Below, piece by piece: positions 1 through 13,402 of a DNA stretch of 64,000 nucleotides. Every line of letters starts with the position of its first letter. Within the stretch, counting starts at the first letter, position 1. Source of the DNA: Pipra filicauda. Taxonomy: Eukaryota > Chordata > Aves > Passeriformes > Pipridae. The DNA is taken from positions 1,860,001 to 1,924,000 of the forward strand of contig NW_024104332.1 in the NCBI RefSeq assembly GCF_003945595.2. The letters are read 5' to 3'. A model generated the notes under the pieces. It did no database searches and was not told the DNA's origin. It saw only the letters and a program-made list of their open reading frames with translations. The translations under genes and the position numbers were made by a program.

Positions 1-2137
1 GGTTAGTTTGTTCATGAATCTTTAGGACATGACTGTGTACCCAGTCACTGCTTCTCCCTGCTGGAAACACTCAAACATCTCAGTGGGTAAAGGATCAAAC
101 TGCAAACTCACAGGCTTGATCATTACCAAGTTTACCTCTGGAGCTCTCCAATAATACGTTGTTGCAGTTCTTGGAAATCAAGCTTTCCTGTGATCCCCCA
201 TCACTGTTTCATGTGACCATGAACCTTAGAGAAATGTTAAAAGATGGCAATGCTGTATTAAAGCCAATGTGGCATCAACTGGTCACTGGGGGTACCAAGG
301 TGTACATTACATGCTGGACAAACGTACAAGTCTTCTGACTGTTTAAGTCTTAGGTCATGAATGAAAATAAACAGCAATCTCCTTTTCCAGGCATTACTAC
401 GTCAGAGCCCTGCTACAGGCAAACATTGGGAAAAAACTCTGAAAATGTAGGTTTGCTTTTTCCCCCTTGAACAAACACAGTGGCGCACTGCTGCAAGTCA
501 GAGACAACTGGGGTGTAACTGGGATGAGATACATTTTTCCACACCCCCATTCCCCTGGTCCACCTTTCTATGGTTGTAGAAGACAGACAGTCTGATGGAG
601 GAAAGATGGGTTGCACCTTCCTCCTCCTCCTCAGTCCTGAGTTATTTTGGCCTTCTTAAATGGCTTAGGTTTTGTGCTCTACAGCTGTAGTAATTCACAT
701 TTTCCTTGAGTTTCAAAAGGAATATCTTCCTTGGGTGGGATGATGTAGAAAACTAAAAGCTAGTATCACATCATTGTCTTCCCTTTGCAAATGGTGTCAT
801 ATAAAAAACCCACGTCAGAAAGTGTTGTGGCACTACCAACAGCAGTTTTCAAAATTATAACAACGAAACACTTGATTAAGAAGCTCCTGATCTCTTGTCT
901 GGGGCAGGAAGAGAAGGCACATGCAATCATGTCTTGAAAGAGAAAAGCACACAAACTAATGCTGGATTGCCTGCTGGGTCCAAACCTGAGGGCAGGCTGA
1001 GTGTGAAGGAGTGAGCAAGAGGGACAGCTGCCTGCACATACAGGGAATGGGCACTAAACATACAGCGTGCTCACAGCTAAATAACTCTGATAGGATCTAA
1101 TCTTGCTGCTAATGCATCCAGAAATAAGTACTCTTTTGAGGTATGTAGCTGGTAAATTTTCTTAACCCCAGTTAAGTCAACAGAAGGATGGAGATGGGTA
1201 AAATATTTGACCCTACCTATTTGCTTCGGATATTACCCTGAACATCAATTTCTTATCACTAACTAATTCATCACTAACTGATGAACATTTAGCAGCTTTG
1301 CCAAACATTTGACACTTCAAGTAGGAAAGACAAATTGCAGTGTCGCATAAGCAACAAAAGCCAGGGACCATCCTCAAGATTAATTTAATGATGCAAACAA
1401 AATGTTGGGGTTTGTGAACCCCAATCCTAGCACTAGCCAGCATTACAGGACAGAATGCTAGAGCTGTCATCATCACCAGCTTCATTACTGTAAACAGACC
1501 TGAAGAAGCTAGAAGAGAAACTGTGGTGGATCAGCATTCCTGTGCCTTCCCAGAAAAACTGATCCAAGAATTAGGCTAATTCTTCTTGGGAGAGGACTGG
1601 CAAGAGGCATGACACAGTTCCAGCCTCCAAACAACACCCCCTGCATGCAGCCTGCCAGCCCAGAGCTGCACAACAGTGTTATTTGGCTGAGTGTATCTGA
1701 GGAGAATAATGCTGCCAGTGGTGCTAATTATACAGCTTGGACAAAAGCTGAAGTCAGAGGCAGTACTCAAGAAAGGCAAGCAGTAGGAAGCTCTGCCAAT
1801 CCAAAGCTTTGGCCGTTCTTCCCATGTTTGGCCATGTCCCTTACCCACACTGTGCTGAGCCCAGGCTGACCTGAACAGTGACATGAGGAAATGCTAGAGA
1901 AACTGCTTTAGTTTTGTAAATAACAAGCAACACTGTCAATGAGTAAAAAATTATAATTGTGTTCCCCTGTTCCTTTCAAAAAACCACTGTGTCTTCATAG
2001 GCACTCTCCAGGTTTCAGTGCTCTGTGCCAATCCAGGCTGGGATCAAGTTTGGCAGCAATTTAAAAGAGAAAAAAAATGCTTTTTATAGAGAAATGCATT
2101 TAATAGAGAAAAAAAAATGTATTTTTTCCTCTGTTAA

Positions 2138-2156
2138 ATGGATGGATGGATGGATG
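2138..2156. repeat. (ATGG)n microsatellite
   Basis: Four full ATGG units plus a partial unit, directly visible. It sits just after two A-rich/T-rich runs. A short simple repeat with no further function visible. Confidence 0.9.
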
Positions 2157-3779
2157 AAGTCTAGTAAGATGGGTTCTAAACTGCCACCGTTCTGAGACAG
2201 ACTCAGAAAATATTTCCAGTACAGAGTAACAACACTAACACTAATTTTATTGACTTGCTGAAGGTATATATTTCATATGTTTACTTTTATATACTGATAG
2301 ATGTAGTAATTTTTTATACTTATCTATACTCGCATATCTGTCTGCCTGAAAAATTGATCTGTTACTGAAAATCTATTATTTTGCTCTCAGTTCTTCTTCC
2401 TTAGTCAGAAACTGAACTGATGGCCTTTGAGGATCATAGGGACATCTCAGAAATTTGAAGGGAAAAGGCAACAGTTACTATCCCTGCTTTACACACACCC
2501 AGCTTTACACACAAATGCTTCCTGGCTGGCTGCTTCAGCCCCTTGGGGCTTTTCATTTTAATTCTTTTAAATTACTGCTAAGCAACCCTGCAAATTGTCT
2601 GATGCCAGCTTCTTCCCTTTCCTCCTAAAGAAGTCAGCAGGAGTTTCACTTGTGCAGTTCTCTAAAGGGGAGCAGAACTGGGACTATCACAGCACGCACT
2701 GAAACCTGTGCTCCCCAGTTCATGACAAGTTGTTGGTACATTCCCTTAGAGTGAAAGAAGCAGCCAAATAAATCCAGAGAGCATCTGTATTTGGATTTAT
2801 GCACACCTATCCCGTCTGCAGAGCAAAGAGCAATTCAGCTTCCTCACCACACATTTAGACTGACTGCCCTCTGATTTCCACAAATGCGATCTGCTCACAT
2901 TGGAGGTGTGGCGAATCCATCTCCCATTGCTAGCCCTGCAGTTGCCCATTTCCTGGCACCAGTGTGGCCAGGGTGCGATGCCAGCTCTGGACTGCCTGCC
3001 AGAGGGCACTGAAACAGCACCCTGGAATCCTGCACCAAGATTCAAAGGTGTGGGGACACAGTGACTTCAGCTCTGTGTAGCACAGGACAAGGTGACCATG
3101 CAAAGCAAACCAGAGCACAGGCTCTCAGTTTTGGCCTTCAGTAATATTCCACTTTCCAGAAGACTTTGCTTAAGACCTCCAAAGCAGTCTAACATTGATT
3201 TTATGCACAATTGTAATTTCTTTATAACTGAATATCTTTGGAAGTTTTGCAGCCAGGTAGGATTCTGCACCCAAATATAGACTTTACTGTGCTATCAAGG
3301 GAAATGTCCCTTGCCAAAGAGAATCAGTGATTGACATCAAGGAAGGAAAGCAAACACCAAACCTTTAAAAAAATCCCCATGTGGATGCAGACAGCATGCC
3401 AATGCAGATCAGAGCAGGTACAGTGAGAGGAGGCATGGATGAAGGGGTGGAGAGATGGAAAGAGGGCATCTGCAGGGTATTCAGCTCTGGGTAGATTTTA
3501 CTGCCCCAACAAAGCAAGACTGAAACAGAGTGCTGTGATATCCTCTGAGTTTGTTTCTTTTCTTTCTCCCTGGCTGTTAAGAAATCATCTGTGAGATGGA
3601 GAGCAGCTATTATTTAAATATGTAACACCACCCCATTTTGGTGTTAGCGATCTGAGAGTGGTGCCCCAACACTGTAAATCCATTTACACATGGCATTTCC
3701 TTGACTACTACCATTTTGAACCCCCCAAATCCATCAATCTAATGGAGATATACGGACAGCAAAAACATGCACTGGAAAA

Positions 3780-3965
3780 CTACTGGCACATTGTATGAAA
3801 TGGTCACATTTAATAAGCTGATTAATTATTCACTCCAATTGAGAGTGAAATATACTATTTGAGTCTATTTATGGATGCCTGATTAGTGCAAGTAATTTCC
3901 CATTGCTTTATTATGTTTGCTAACATGAAAATCGTGTTGTGATAATGGTCTTAAGTCATTTTGTT
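3780..3965. other. Possible conserved non-coding block (homeodomain-site-rich)
   Basis: This AT-rich but complex stretch contains GATTAATTA, CAATTGA and a 7-bp inverted pair TTCACTC/GAGTGAA around CAATTGA. It has no simple repeat and no frame. Such composition is common in vertebrate conserved enhancers, but composition alone does not show conservation, so this is only a candidate. Confidence 0.2.
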
Positions 3966-6900
3966 GTATAACCATGTGCCAGCAAGCTCATTCCACCCAA
4001 GGCCAGGGACACATTCCAGTGGGCACCACTTACTTTCACACCGCTGTGCTATTTCCAAGGGCTTCTGCAGAGCCAAGTTGCCAACAGAGTGGGAATTTCA
4101 TTTAAAGGGAGCCATTACACTGCCAGGCTCTCTAAGTGGCACGGCACTATTTTCAAACAAGACTGCCACTGTGACAAGGTGCAGGAGAAGGGCTGGGCTG
4201 GCTGCTCCCCAGGCTGTGATGGATGTCTCTGGTGGCTAGAGGGGGGATGCAGCAGTAAATTGCATTACACTGTTGACTACTTGTGCTGTAGCAAAAGGAT
4301 GCAAGATGGAGCACCAGCACCTAATGCAGCCACTTGGCAAATCAACTCCTTGAGGGCTGACCTCAGAGTCAAAGAAGAGTCTTATGGGCTGTCATGTCCA
4401 ACCTCCCATATGAAAGTGGCCTGAGTATTTCATCCCATTAGCCTGTACTGAGTTCAACTTGCTTACAGATATAAAACAGTAGTAGCCACAGACAGCACGA
4501 TGGGGAAAAGCCTTGACTCCATCACTGCATACTCTAACGCTCCAGGCTCACCATGTGTCCAGGCTTGCATCCCACAAGGCCTCAAATAACTTTTCCTGGC
4601 TTTGGGGTGAACTGAAAGGAGTGCAGCAGCATGTGCCACCCCTGCAGAGCCCTAGGTACTCTGCCCTGGCAGCTATGTACTTTTGGAAAACACCAGGAAA
4701 GGAAAGAAGCGAGAACGGAGAAAGAGCTGGATGGCATGGCCTGCTGGCCAGGTCTGCCACCAAGCGCATACTGGTATGTGACTTTGGACAGTGTTGAGTG
4801 GGTCACTCTCAATATTCATCTCAATAACCCATTTCAAATGGACAAGTACAGCAGAGCGCTCTGCCACTTTCCTGTTCTTCTGTCCCCTTCCCCACAGCAC
4901 AGAGCTCCTGGCTCCAGCCCCAACACAATGCTACCCCTTTTATTTTACACAAAGTGTTGGTCTCCCTTTCCTGCAGCCCACAGAAGGCACTGCCTGCTGA
5001 AACAGCAAAAATTGGACTTGGAAATAGCAAGTAATTATTATAAATGAGAGCAACTGGAGTAAGCAGATGAGGAGCACGAGCTGAGCCTGCTCCTAGGTCA
5101 GTGTCATGGCGGTTCCTCCCCCACCTTAGGCCAGGGGGAAGTTCTGCTAAACAGGCAATGAAGAGTTTATCCACTTTTCATCTCTCTGCTATGAAAACCA
5201 AGCAGGTAAAACCATCCAAGTTTTAATCTTGCAGTGGCATCACAGCACTGAAAAGCCCATGTTCAGCAACTGGGCTGAGACTCGAATTGGGAAAGGCAGT
5301 GAGGTCCCCATCCCAGGGCCAGCTGGAGGCACTGGCATGACAGGAACTTGAACACTCTCAAATTCCTAGACAGTTTTTGGCATTGTTCATTTTTAACAGT
5401 TTCTCCCCTTCTCTCAGTTCTCTTTGGATTTTGCAAGTGTGCTTTTTGCAGACGGATTCAGCTGTGCTGTGAACAGGGATGGGGCTGCACAGCTGTTCAG
5501 TCACCCACAGGGCAGTTGTGGCTGGCAGTACTTCAGGCAGACACAGCTGGGTTTAGCAATTGTGAAAAGTGCCAGACAGACAGACACCCTTTTCAGACCC
5601 TCAGGGAAGCCCATGCTCCCACATACCCTTCATCTACCAAGAAGCAACTTGCAAAAGGTGTGAGGTAGCTCAGCTCCTATGAGAGAAATGCAAGCAAAAG
5701 CACGTGTATAGGCTATGGCTGATGGAGAGGGAACTTCACAGTAACCAGCACATTGCCTCCAGCAACAGCTTCCAGCTGCAAAAAGCCAGGGGTCCCTGGA
5801 AACATGACCTCCTGGCTGCCACACTGCCCTCTCAGCCACAGGTCAGGTCCCAATCCCTCTCTCAACACCATGCAAATGCCATTAAAGGAGGAAGGAGGCA
5901 GTTGGAGTGAGAGTGAGGAGGCAGGGGGAAACCTTCTGTTAAGACTGTGGAAATTTTCAGTGAAATGAAAACAAATTGCTCTAAGTAAACCATTTGTCAC
6001 AGTCTGATTACTCTGCTGCCACTCTGGGAACACCAATTTGTCATGCTAGATCAGGATAACAGCAGGCTGACTGTATGAAATGGCACGCTGCCTTCTGGCT
6101 CTTTCTGCCTGCAACCCACAAGGGCAGCGGGGATCTCCTGCAGCTCCTTCCCGGTGCCCATCCCTCCTGATAGCACAGGCACACACTGGGGTCCCTGCAG
6201 TCAGTGTCACACTGCTGATAGACTCCTGCTTCCCAGAAAGCACCTCCATCTTCTGGAACTGCAGCTCCACCTGAGTCCTGTCGAATCTGCTGTTTTTACC
6301 TATTTATCCCAGTGTGTCTACCTAAACTACAAGGTGTCCACAGCAGGAATTATTTCTTGCACTAGTGGTTGGCATAATACTGCCCTAAACTGAATTTTGG
6401 CACTGAAGTGTCCTGGCTATACACCTATTAATCATAATTTTTCTTACTTTAAAAGCCCATATCTCCTGTTAGTTACACCTTCGGGAATGCCATGTCCAAG
6501 CCTGTGGAGTCCCAACCCACATTTCCCCCTCCTTGGTGAGTTTCAACAGTGTATAGGTGAAACAATAAAAAAACCCTAAACAAACACAGAGAAAACAACA
6601 ACAAAAAAATGTTGCGAGATTCACATTTAAATAGATGCTTAAAGAAGGAGGATCAATGCAAGGAAGCAAGAAGCAAGGACTAGCCAAAATTCATAAAGCA
6701 TGGGAAAACAGCAGAAAAAATTCCAAGTGCAAGAATTAATTCCCTTAGCTTCACTGTCCATAGCTAATAAACAATTATTTGAGTCTCCCCTGCTTGTGTC
6801 TTTCTGGAACTGTGCAGCAGTTTGTAATGCTGAAAACAAAACAATTAACTCCAGACCAAATAAAAATATCTTTGAGACAACAAAAAGATAAATACCTCGA

Positions 6901-8504
6901 AATGTCACTTTGCATAAATGCTCCATTCAGTCCAACACAAAATTCTTCATCTCATTTTCAGATTATTGATCCTTTTTCTAAACCTATTCTCCTTTTAAAT
7001 TGGTAGGTCAACATTTAAATAAAGAGATGCCTTTTTGAAAGGAAAGCAAAACAACAAACAAGTTTTGTTTGCAAACTACAGGAATGAACTAGCTGAGAAT
7101 TTCCTTTTTCTTTAACATTAATAAATTAAAAGGGGAAAATCAGAAAGATATTAGATTTTAGAACTTCTCATTTCCCCTTTTGGGGCTATTAGGGCTTGGC
7201 AGGTCCCCACTGAGTCAGAAAACTATACCAGTTGCCTTCCATTTTCTGATATATTCATTATTTGTCAAGAGCAGTAATGAAGGTGAACTTGAAAAGCTGG
7301 ATAAAATCTTTTATGATACATTATTTGTTTTACAGGGTGGAGATTTCAGTCCTTGTATATTTGAAAAATATTTAGCAGAAAGGGACAGTTCTCTAGGTAT
7401 AAGTTTCAGCTAAATATTGTATAGCAGTAATAATAATAAAGTACTGTGCCACTTATTATGGCAATGGATTACATTATAAATGCATGGTGTTTCCATGGAT
7501 TAGGAAAACAATCTCTGGGACCACTTCTAAGGAACACTGAAGAGGTAAGAAAGGAAAGAAAAGGCATATATGTTCCACAGCAATCAACACACTTGCCATT
7601 CCCAAATGGGTCCACATTACAATGGGTCAACATGGTAGATACAATTTTCAGGACTCAACAAGAAATAAACCCCTACTGATTTAAGCATTATAATATAATG
7701 CCTACAAGGAGATCATAATTTTCTAAATCTTAATAGTTTTCTGAATCCACTTTCACAAAGTTTTAAGTAGCTACTTCCCAGTCACAGGGATTAATATGAG
7801 TGGTTACTGCAGCTAAGAGAAAAAGTTTTATGGTGAGGAAGCTACCTGATTACCAACAGTCCTTTAGGTCCCAATAAAACAGCAAGAGCTGGTTTTCTCA
7901 TCCCATCTCTGGGTGGGTTCCAGAATATCACACACTGAAACCAGCACAAGTGAAATGTTGGCAAAACAAGAGAGTAAATCACAGCAGTGAGATATCAAAC
8001 TACAAACTACTACTTTCCCCCCCGCAGAGACCATTAGCTCTACCATGATAGTCACCACCCTAAGTCATCAATTCACCTTCACCTTTTTAGTCACAAGCAT
8101 CTGTTACCAGCCCAGCACAGCTCTGGCAGTGAGCACACTGCAAGGGAATGGAGAGAGAGTGCTTGTAATTCCAAAGGCAGGTTCAGTGTGTGCTTCTCTA
8201 GTTCAGTGAGCATTGAGACACTCCTCCTTACTGTGGCATTGCAAATTCCAATTGAACTGGAACCAACTTGTATTTTCTAACTGCTGCTGCTGAGTTTGAA
8301 CTTCAGTGAAAAATCTATTTGCTAGAAATGAAAGTTGGCAATGAATAATCAGTCTGTTTATGTGGCTTAGGGAAGCTGAGACAGAGAGACGGAGAGAAAG
8401 AAAAAGCCAAATAACTCATTAAGTGATCTATATCATGCCAGTACAGTTGGTATAAATTATAATTATCCTAGTAAGACTTTCTCACTTATATAAGCCCCCC
8501 CATT

Positions 8505-8605
8505 CAGGGATCTCAAAACACTTTGCAACCATTAATGATGTTAACTTCATAACATTCCTGACCTCATTTACAGGAGAGGGAATTGAGGAAAGAGAGAAAA
8601 CACCA
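8505..8605 (+). repeat. Ancient MIR/L2-like SINE or LINE end remnant
   Basis: The stretch begins with a block reading ATCTCAAAACACTTTGCAA, followed by ATTAATG, an AACTTCATAACATTCCTG block and a CTCATTTACAGGAGAGGGAA block. The order and spacing match the shared 3' portion of amniote MIR/L2-type repeats, in which a subtotal-like phrase is followed by a segment reading roughly ATTTTACAGATGGGGAAACTGAGG. It is strongly diverged, so it would be an insertion predating birds. I made the match by recall of the family and not by alignment. Nothing coding remains. Confidence 0.5.
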
Positions 8606-9107
8606 CCATTTTCTGTAACAGATAGCTTTCATTTTGTAATTGCCTGTAAAGTTTATACCTGAAACTAAATCACACTTAAAAATCAAGGTCAGTTCTGAGC
8701 TCTTGAGCCAGCAGTAGGCATTGCATTACAGTGTGAGTGAAAAAAAACCCCAAAACAACCCAAACTAACACAAAGACTTGTGCTGGGATGGCCTGTCTGC
8801 AAAGCTTCTGCAAAGAGCCTTGGGTCACTGAAATTTGTCACCTTGGAAACGTGGCAGACTCAAGGAGCAAGCTTCTGCCTCAGGTTCTCACACAAAACCA
8901 TCCCTCCCCCTACCTGAAACTGTACTCACACGTGGGATGGGTGTTATCAGTGTCCACTTCTGCACATTCACAACTCTCGGTTTTGGCTCCTGCTCTGAAA
9001 AGAAAAATTAAAGAGAAGCAACATGAAAACCTAGGAAAAGAAAAAAAACCAAATTGGAACAAATAGCTGAACACATTGCATGTATGCACCTAGGAGAAAG
9101 CAGGACT
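8606..9107. other. Unique non-coding DNA
   Basis: No gene or recognised repeat is visible. It lies between two ancient repeat remnants. A purine-rich A tract near 9.04 kb is the only simple feature. Confidence 0.5.
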
Positions 9108-9910
9108 TGAGTAGCATTCACCATGGATTTCTCAAGAACAAATTGTGTCAAACCAAAAATAATTTCTTCCTGAGAGGTGACAGGTTTTGCAGGTAGAACA
9201 ACAGCAGATGCCACACACACTGACTTTACCTATTGTTTTTTATAGCAGTCTCACAGATAAATGAAGGAAGTGTGGAGATTTCACATTGTGGGAAGAATGC
9301 AAAAGTGGTTGGAAAACAGCACTTGGGAAAGCAGTTATCAATGTTTCAGCATCGAAATAGCAGAATGGACCCACGTGTTCCACTGGGAGTTGCCCTGTGT
9401 CTAGGACTATTGAATACTTCCACTAATGATTTGGATGATAAAACAGGACCATACTTATTAAATCTGCAGATCATGCCAATTAAGGGAGAGCAACCCATAA
9501 GGATGAACAGACTTGGAACTGAAAATTATTTAACAAATGAGAGCTCTAGCCACAACAACCAAATGTGCTTTAACAGGCCTGAGGGCTTGTTTTCCCTGTG
9601 AGGTTCATGAAACAACCCTCCTGCTCTCTTCAGCAGGGAGAAGGCCCTGGAGAAGCACCACATTTGGGTTCTGCATTTCCAGACAATCAGATGCCATCAG
9701 GAAAGAGTTTAATTGGAGCACTGAACAGGATCAGAGGTCCAGAAAAAAAAATTTCTGTGGAAAGCACTACAAGAATTTGAGGAGTTTGATCTGAAATGGA
9801 AAAACTGAGAGAGGAACCAGTAACAGTCTTCTGTAAAAATTCTGTTTTCTACTTCTGTGATGGATGGCCTGTCAGAGGAGAGTTAGAAGGACAAGAGAGG
9901 TTGTTGCACT
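9108..9910 (+). pseudogene. Ancient L3/CR1-like LINE remnant (reverse transcriptase and C-terminal region)
   Basis: Decayed but ordered landmarks of an amniote L3/CR1 second ORF can be followed. Near 9120-9160 is a segment like the CR1 HGF-K-S-C-TN block, reading CATGGATTTCTCAAGAAC. Near 9365-9440 a frame reads VPLGVALCLGLLNTSTNDLD, the counterpart of the RT motif that precedes the catalytic FADD. From about 9680 on, a segment resembling the CR1 thumb and C-terminal region follows, with AACAGTCTTCTGTAAAAATTC where CR1 has its 'phe-lys-tyr-leu' block. Stops and frameshifts occur throughout. Divergence is far above that of the CR1 copies at 16.7, 19.9 and 50 kb, so this is an old insertion probably shared by many amniotes. 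Boundaries are approximate, and the match is by recognition of motif order. Confidence 0.55.
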
Positions 9911-12900
9911 GGACTAACATCGTAACTATTAACCCAACAACCCATTCCCTGCTGGGCTCCCAAGTCTAAGTTTGTCTCCATGGACTATACAGGACTCTTC
10001 CAGTGATATTAGCCTTTTAAGCTAAAGTTGGCCTTTAGAAATAATTCACCTGTGTTATATCTGTAAGTTCATTTGGGCCTGTTGCAGGGTTTGTGTTGGA
10101 CCAAAAAGGCCATTAGGCTTGTGCAGTAGTTTTGAACCAGATAAGGTTCAAAATTAATGGAGAATTCACCTTCTATATTGGGGCTGAAAGAAGAATCCCG
10201 GTAACAAAGAGCAGAGGGGTGGAGTCAGTTGTTCTACGGCAGAAACCCAAAATCTATAGCTTGCCATATTTGCTAATTGTTTAGTAAAAATCAATTGCCA
10301 GGAATGTCACAGGAAGCCGAGCATCGTTGAGAGCACTGGGGACAGAGACACAAAGAGGACATAAACAGCAGAACAAAGTGCCCCAGGAATGGAGCTGCTG
10401 CCACCCAGCACTGCAAACTGCTGTATTTCTTCTGCTGTGGTGCAGAAGAAACTGCAGCAGAGCATGGCTGAGCCATGCCATCACCCTTCACCCGGTGCCT
10501 CTAAAGAGTCTACAAAAACATATTTGCATTGGCAGCTCAAATTTTAGAGTTTTACAGAATAAGTATCTTAAGGCAGGGAGGAGTTTGTTGGGGTTTCCAA
10601 AACTTTTCTTCTGCAAAAAGAGAAAAATTTTATCATTATAGACCACCCATGTTAGAGAGGAGTCATCCCACAAATTCTCCTTTGTGTGGCTCTTCTCTAC
10701 TCAGCTATACTAATCTAAAAACGAAATTAACTTTCTTGCTCCCACCACTGAAATTCCCATCCCAACCAGATAGCCAAATAATGTTAATACTAATTTTAAT
10801 TCTGAAAAGCATACCAAAAAAAAAGGAGAATTTTCTCATTATTAATGGAAGAAAAGCCCTATTTAGCATATCTAAATGAAAAGTGTAAGATCGATAACCC
10901 ATACAATAGCAATCATGAAAAAGCTACAAGATGGAATTATTCTCTCAGGACTTTTATCAAGGTAGTTACCATACATTAAATGTGAAATCCACCCAGAAAT
11001 CACTCAGAGAATTCAGTATTCACATACTTCTCTACAGTAAATAATTCCCCCTGCAACAGTAAATGTTCTCTGTTTATGACTCCATAATTCAGGTTGTGTC
11101 AGCAATTAGCATGTGAAGTTTTAGGCAGTGTGCTACATTTTTTTAAGAGTTAGAGCAAGGTGAGCATTGCAGGAAGCCAGGCTGCTGCTGGGTTTGCTGG
11201 AACAGAGGCCAGCACAGACAGTGAGCAGTAGTGCTGGCTCCTGGAAAGATGGACACAAGGAGAAAGGGGATGTGGACAGCCCACACCCACACAAAGCACT
11301 TCTTCAACTGCAAGATGTTCCAGTGGCCTCAAAGGAACTGAAGGCATGAAGATGCTTCCCACATGGCAAACACTGCTGTACACTTCAGGAGAACTAAAAC
11401 GAAGACTTTCCTGTGCAAGTTGAAGCCAGCAAAGTCTGTTACCCAGGGTAACACCTTTGTCAGAGGGACATGAATAGCATCAAGCACTTTATTCTTTCTG
11501 TTTCAAAAGTTCTCTTAATTAGGTATTACCATGTGTTTTTCATTGTGGAGAAGCTGCTTTAATTACTCCTAACAGTCACTGGAGGGAATTACTGCTCTAC
11601 AGAGCAGATCAGCATTCTCCTGCCTCATACTCATGACAGGAAAAGTGCAGTGTCACGTAAAAATACATTGTGGTATTTATCAGCTAGTCTTCTACAAGCA
11701 AGAACAGGCTCACATAAGGTCCAGTGAAATCTAGAGAGGAAAACAACCCCCTTCTTCCATTTAGCTGTTGCAACACTGGCTTATGCTCATGGTAAATCAG
11801 TATCTTAGGCAACATGCAGCATAAGAGGGGACATTCATTTCCCTCCCTGTCTCTGCCTCTAGCAATTTTGCTATGCTCCTGAACTCTGGGTCTGTGCAGG
11901 GAACATGCTGGGGAATGAGGTGAGCAATTGTGTATGATCTAAAATTTGTCTGACTCCTCCATGTCCAGCACTAAGCTATGTTTCCTAAGGCATGAATTTT
12001 GAAGGTAATATATTTGTGTTTGCCAAAATATTAATCTATCTGGCCATTTTAAAATCATAGAAGTGGAGAAAAAAAGCACTTTTAAAATGGTACTTTGGAA
12101 GCCATATGAAAGACAGCTCAAGCCTTCTCTCGATGGAGCCAGAGGTACAAGTCAGTATATAAGAATATCTGAATAGGAGTAGATGAGCACGAACTCCAAA
12201 GGTGGTACCACAGACAGGGAACATCCTTCAAAGTCTATTAGTTGCATTAGCAGACAATACAATGTAAGCGTAGTAGGAGAGATGCACTAATACCCTTGGA
12301 CAAGGTTTGCAGGGTGCTGGCAATGCAGAACACCTGTAAGATTCAGCTTTGACAGACTGAAGCTGTTGCAATCATTTAATGTCATAAATTTACCAAAGAA
12401 GCCAGAAGAGTGGAAAATGGAAGAGTGTATTGGGCAGATAACTCACATCAATTATTTATTTCTACAAAGTTCCCAAGTCTGACATCAGAAGTCTGCATTA
12501 AATAAATGAGTTTCTTTCCATATTCATTAAAATAATTGCTATTTTCATTGCACTAATGATATGAATTCATTACTACTGCACAGTGTCTATACATATTCTC
12601 ATGAACTGATTTTATGCATTGTCATTTGTAACTAAATTAGCAGTAACGGGCAAAAGAAATCCCAAAACTTATTATGGTAACACTATTTGGAATAGATCCT
12701 GATATCCTTCTTTAAAGATGCTTGTCGTTTATTAGACATTTCTGTGGGACCACAGGTGTCTGAAACCAACGGGAGTAAGGGTTCAGGTGGAAACTAGCCA
12801 GTCAAATATGGGGTGCATAGTCCACTTCAAAGCCTACTGTGTTGGCAAACACAAACTTTAGTTAGAAAGCCACAACTGAAACCTAAAACCTTAAGCAAAT

Positions 12901-12987
12901 CTTGCTGGTCTCTAACCAAATGCCCAGAGAGAACATTTCAGTTATCAGGACACAGCACACAGAGACATAAAAATATTCAATCACCAG
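9911..12987. other. Unique non-coding DNA with one hairpin
   Basis: No gene is recognised. A long near-perfect inverted repeat near 10.4 kb is listed separately. AT-rich complex sequence at about 12.44-12.66 kb has several ATTAAA, TAATTG and ATGAATTCAT elements and could be a conserved element. This cannot be judged without alignment. Confidence 0.5.
10418..10460. repeat. Near-perfect inverted repeat (hairpin)
   Basis: The left arm starts CTGCTG and ends TTTCTTCTGC; the right arm starts GCAGAAGAAA (10442-10451) and ends CAGCAG (10455-10460). The innermost 10 bp are perfectly complementary around a 6-base TGTGGT loop, and a further 6-bp block pairs after a small bulge. Weak pairing may continue outward. 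A second small palindrome, ATGGCTGAGCCAT, lies directly downstream. The stem is shorter than a typical microRNA precursor, so a function is not claimed. Confidence 0.85.
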
Positions 12988-13235
12988 GGGATAAGGCTAC
13001 ACAAATTTAGGTCACATTAAACATTATTTTCTCTTTATAGTGAGGAGTAATTAACCACTGAAACAACTGGCCAAGGGACTTGATACAAGCACTTGATGTC
13101 TTGAAAACTAGACAGGACATCTGTTTTTTAAAAGCTCTGTGGTAACACCTGCTTGACACAGGAATGAGCATAGGACAAAACACTATGGGCTGTTTTATTC
13201 ATTAGGTCATCTTAAACCACAGTACAGCATTGCTA
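12988..13235 (+). repeat. Ancient L3/CR1-like LINE 3' end remnant
   Basis: The segment has the family order of an amniote CR1/L3 terminal region: an ACAAATTTAGG block, a run like TTCTTTATAGTGAGGAGTAA, then TTAACCACTGAAACAA (the 'valine-asparagine-tryptophan' spot where CR1 reads N-H-W-N), a block ending in GACATCTG, and finally an ACTATGGGCTG/AGGTCATC-like 3' segment. No frame survives. It lies in the same orientation as the remnant at 9.1-9.9 kb but belongs to the very 3' part, so the two could be separate insertions or pieces of one interrupted copy. Limits are approximate. Confidence 0.55.
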
Positions 13236-13402
13236 CAAGCTGTAGGGTCTGATATCATATGAAACCCTTTGGTACTCCTGCAACCAACCCTCCTCTAGCA
13301 ACATATTAAGTACGTTGAATATTTATTTGAAAGGTCTCAGATTTTCTGATGAAGAACAAATCATCCTCATTGCATATTCGCAGCTGATTTTACAAACCAC
13401 AA

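Larger units (their letters stand above)
1..8504. other. Unique non-coding DNA, no gene recognised
   Basis: No reading frame here resembles a known protein, and the open frames are short, overlap on both strands and lack domain motifs. I see no recognisable young transposon. The stretch holds a short ATGG repeat near 2.14 kb and an AT-rich homeobox-site-like block near 3.8 kb, both listed separately. It reads as intergenic or intronic vertebrate DNA. Confidence 0.6.
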
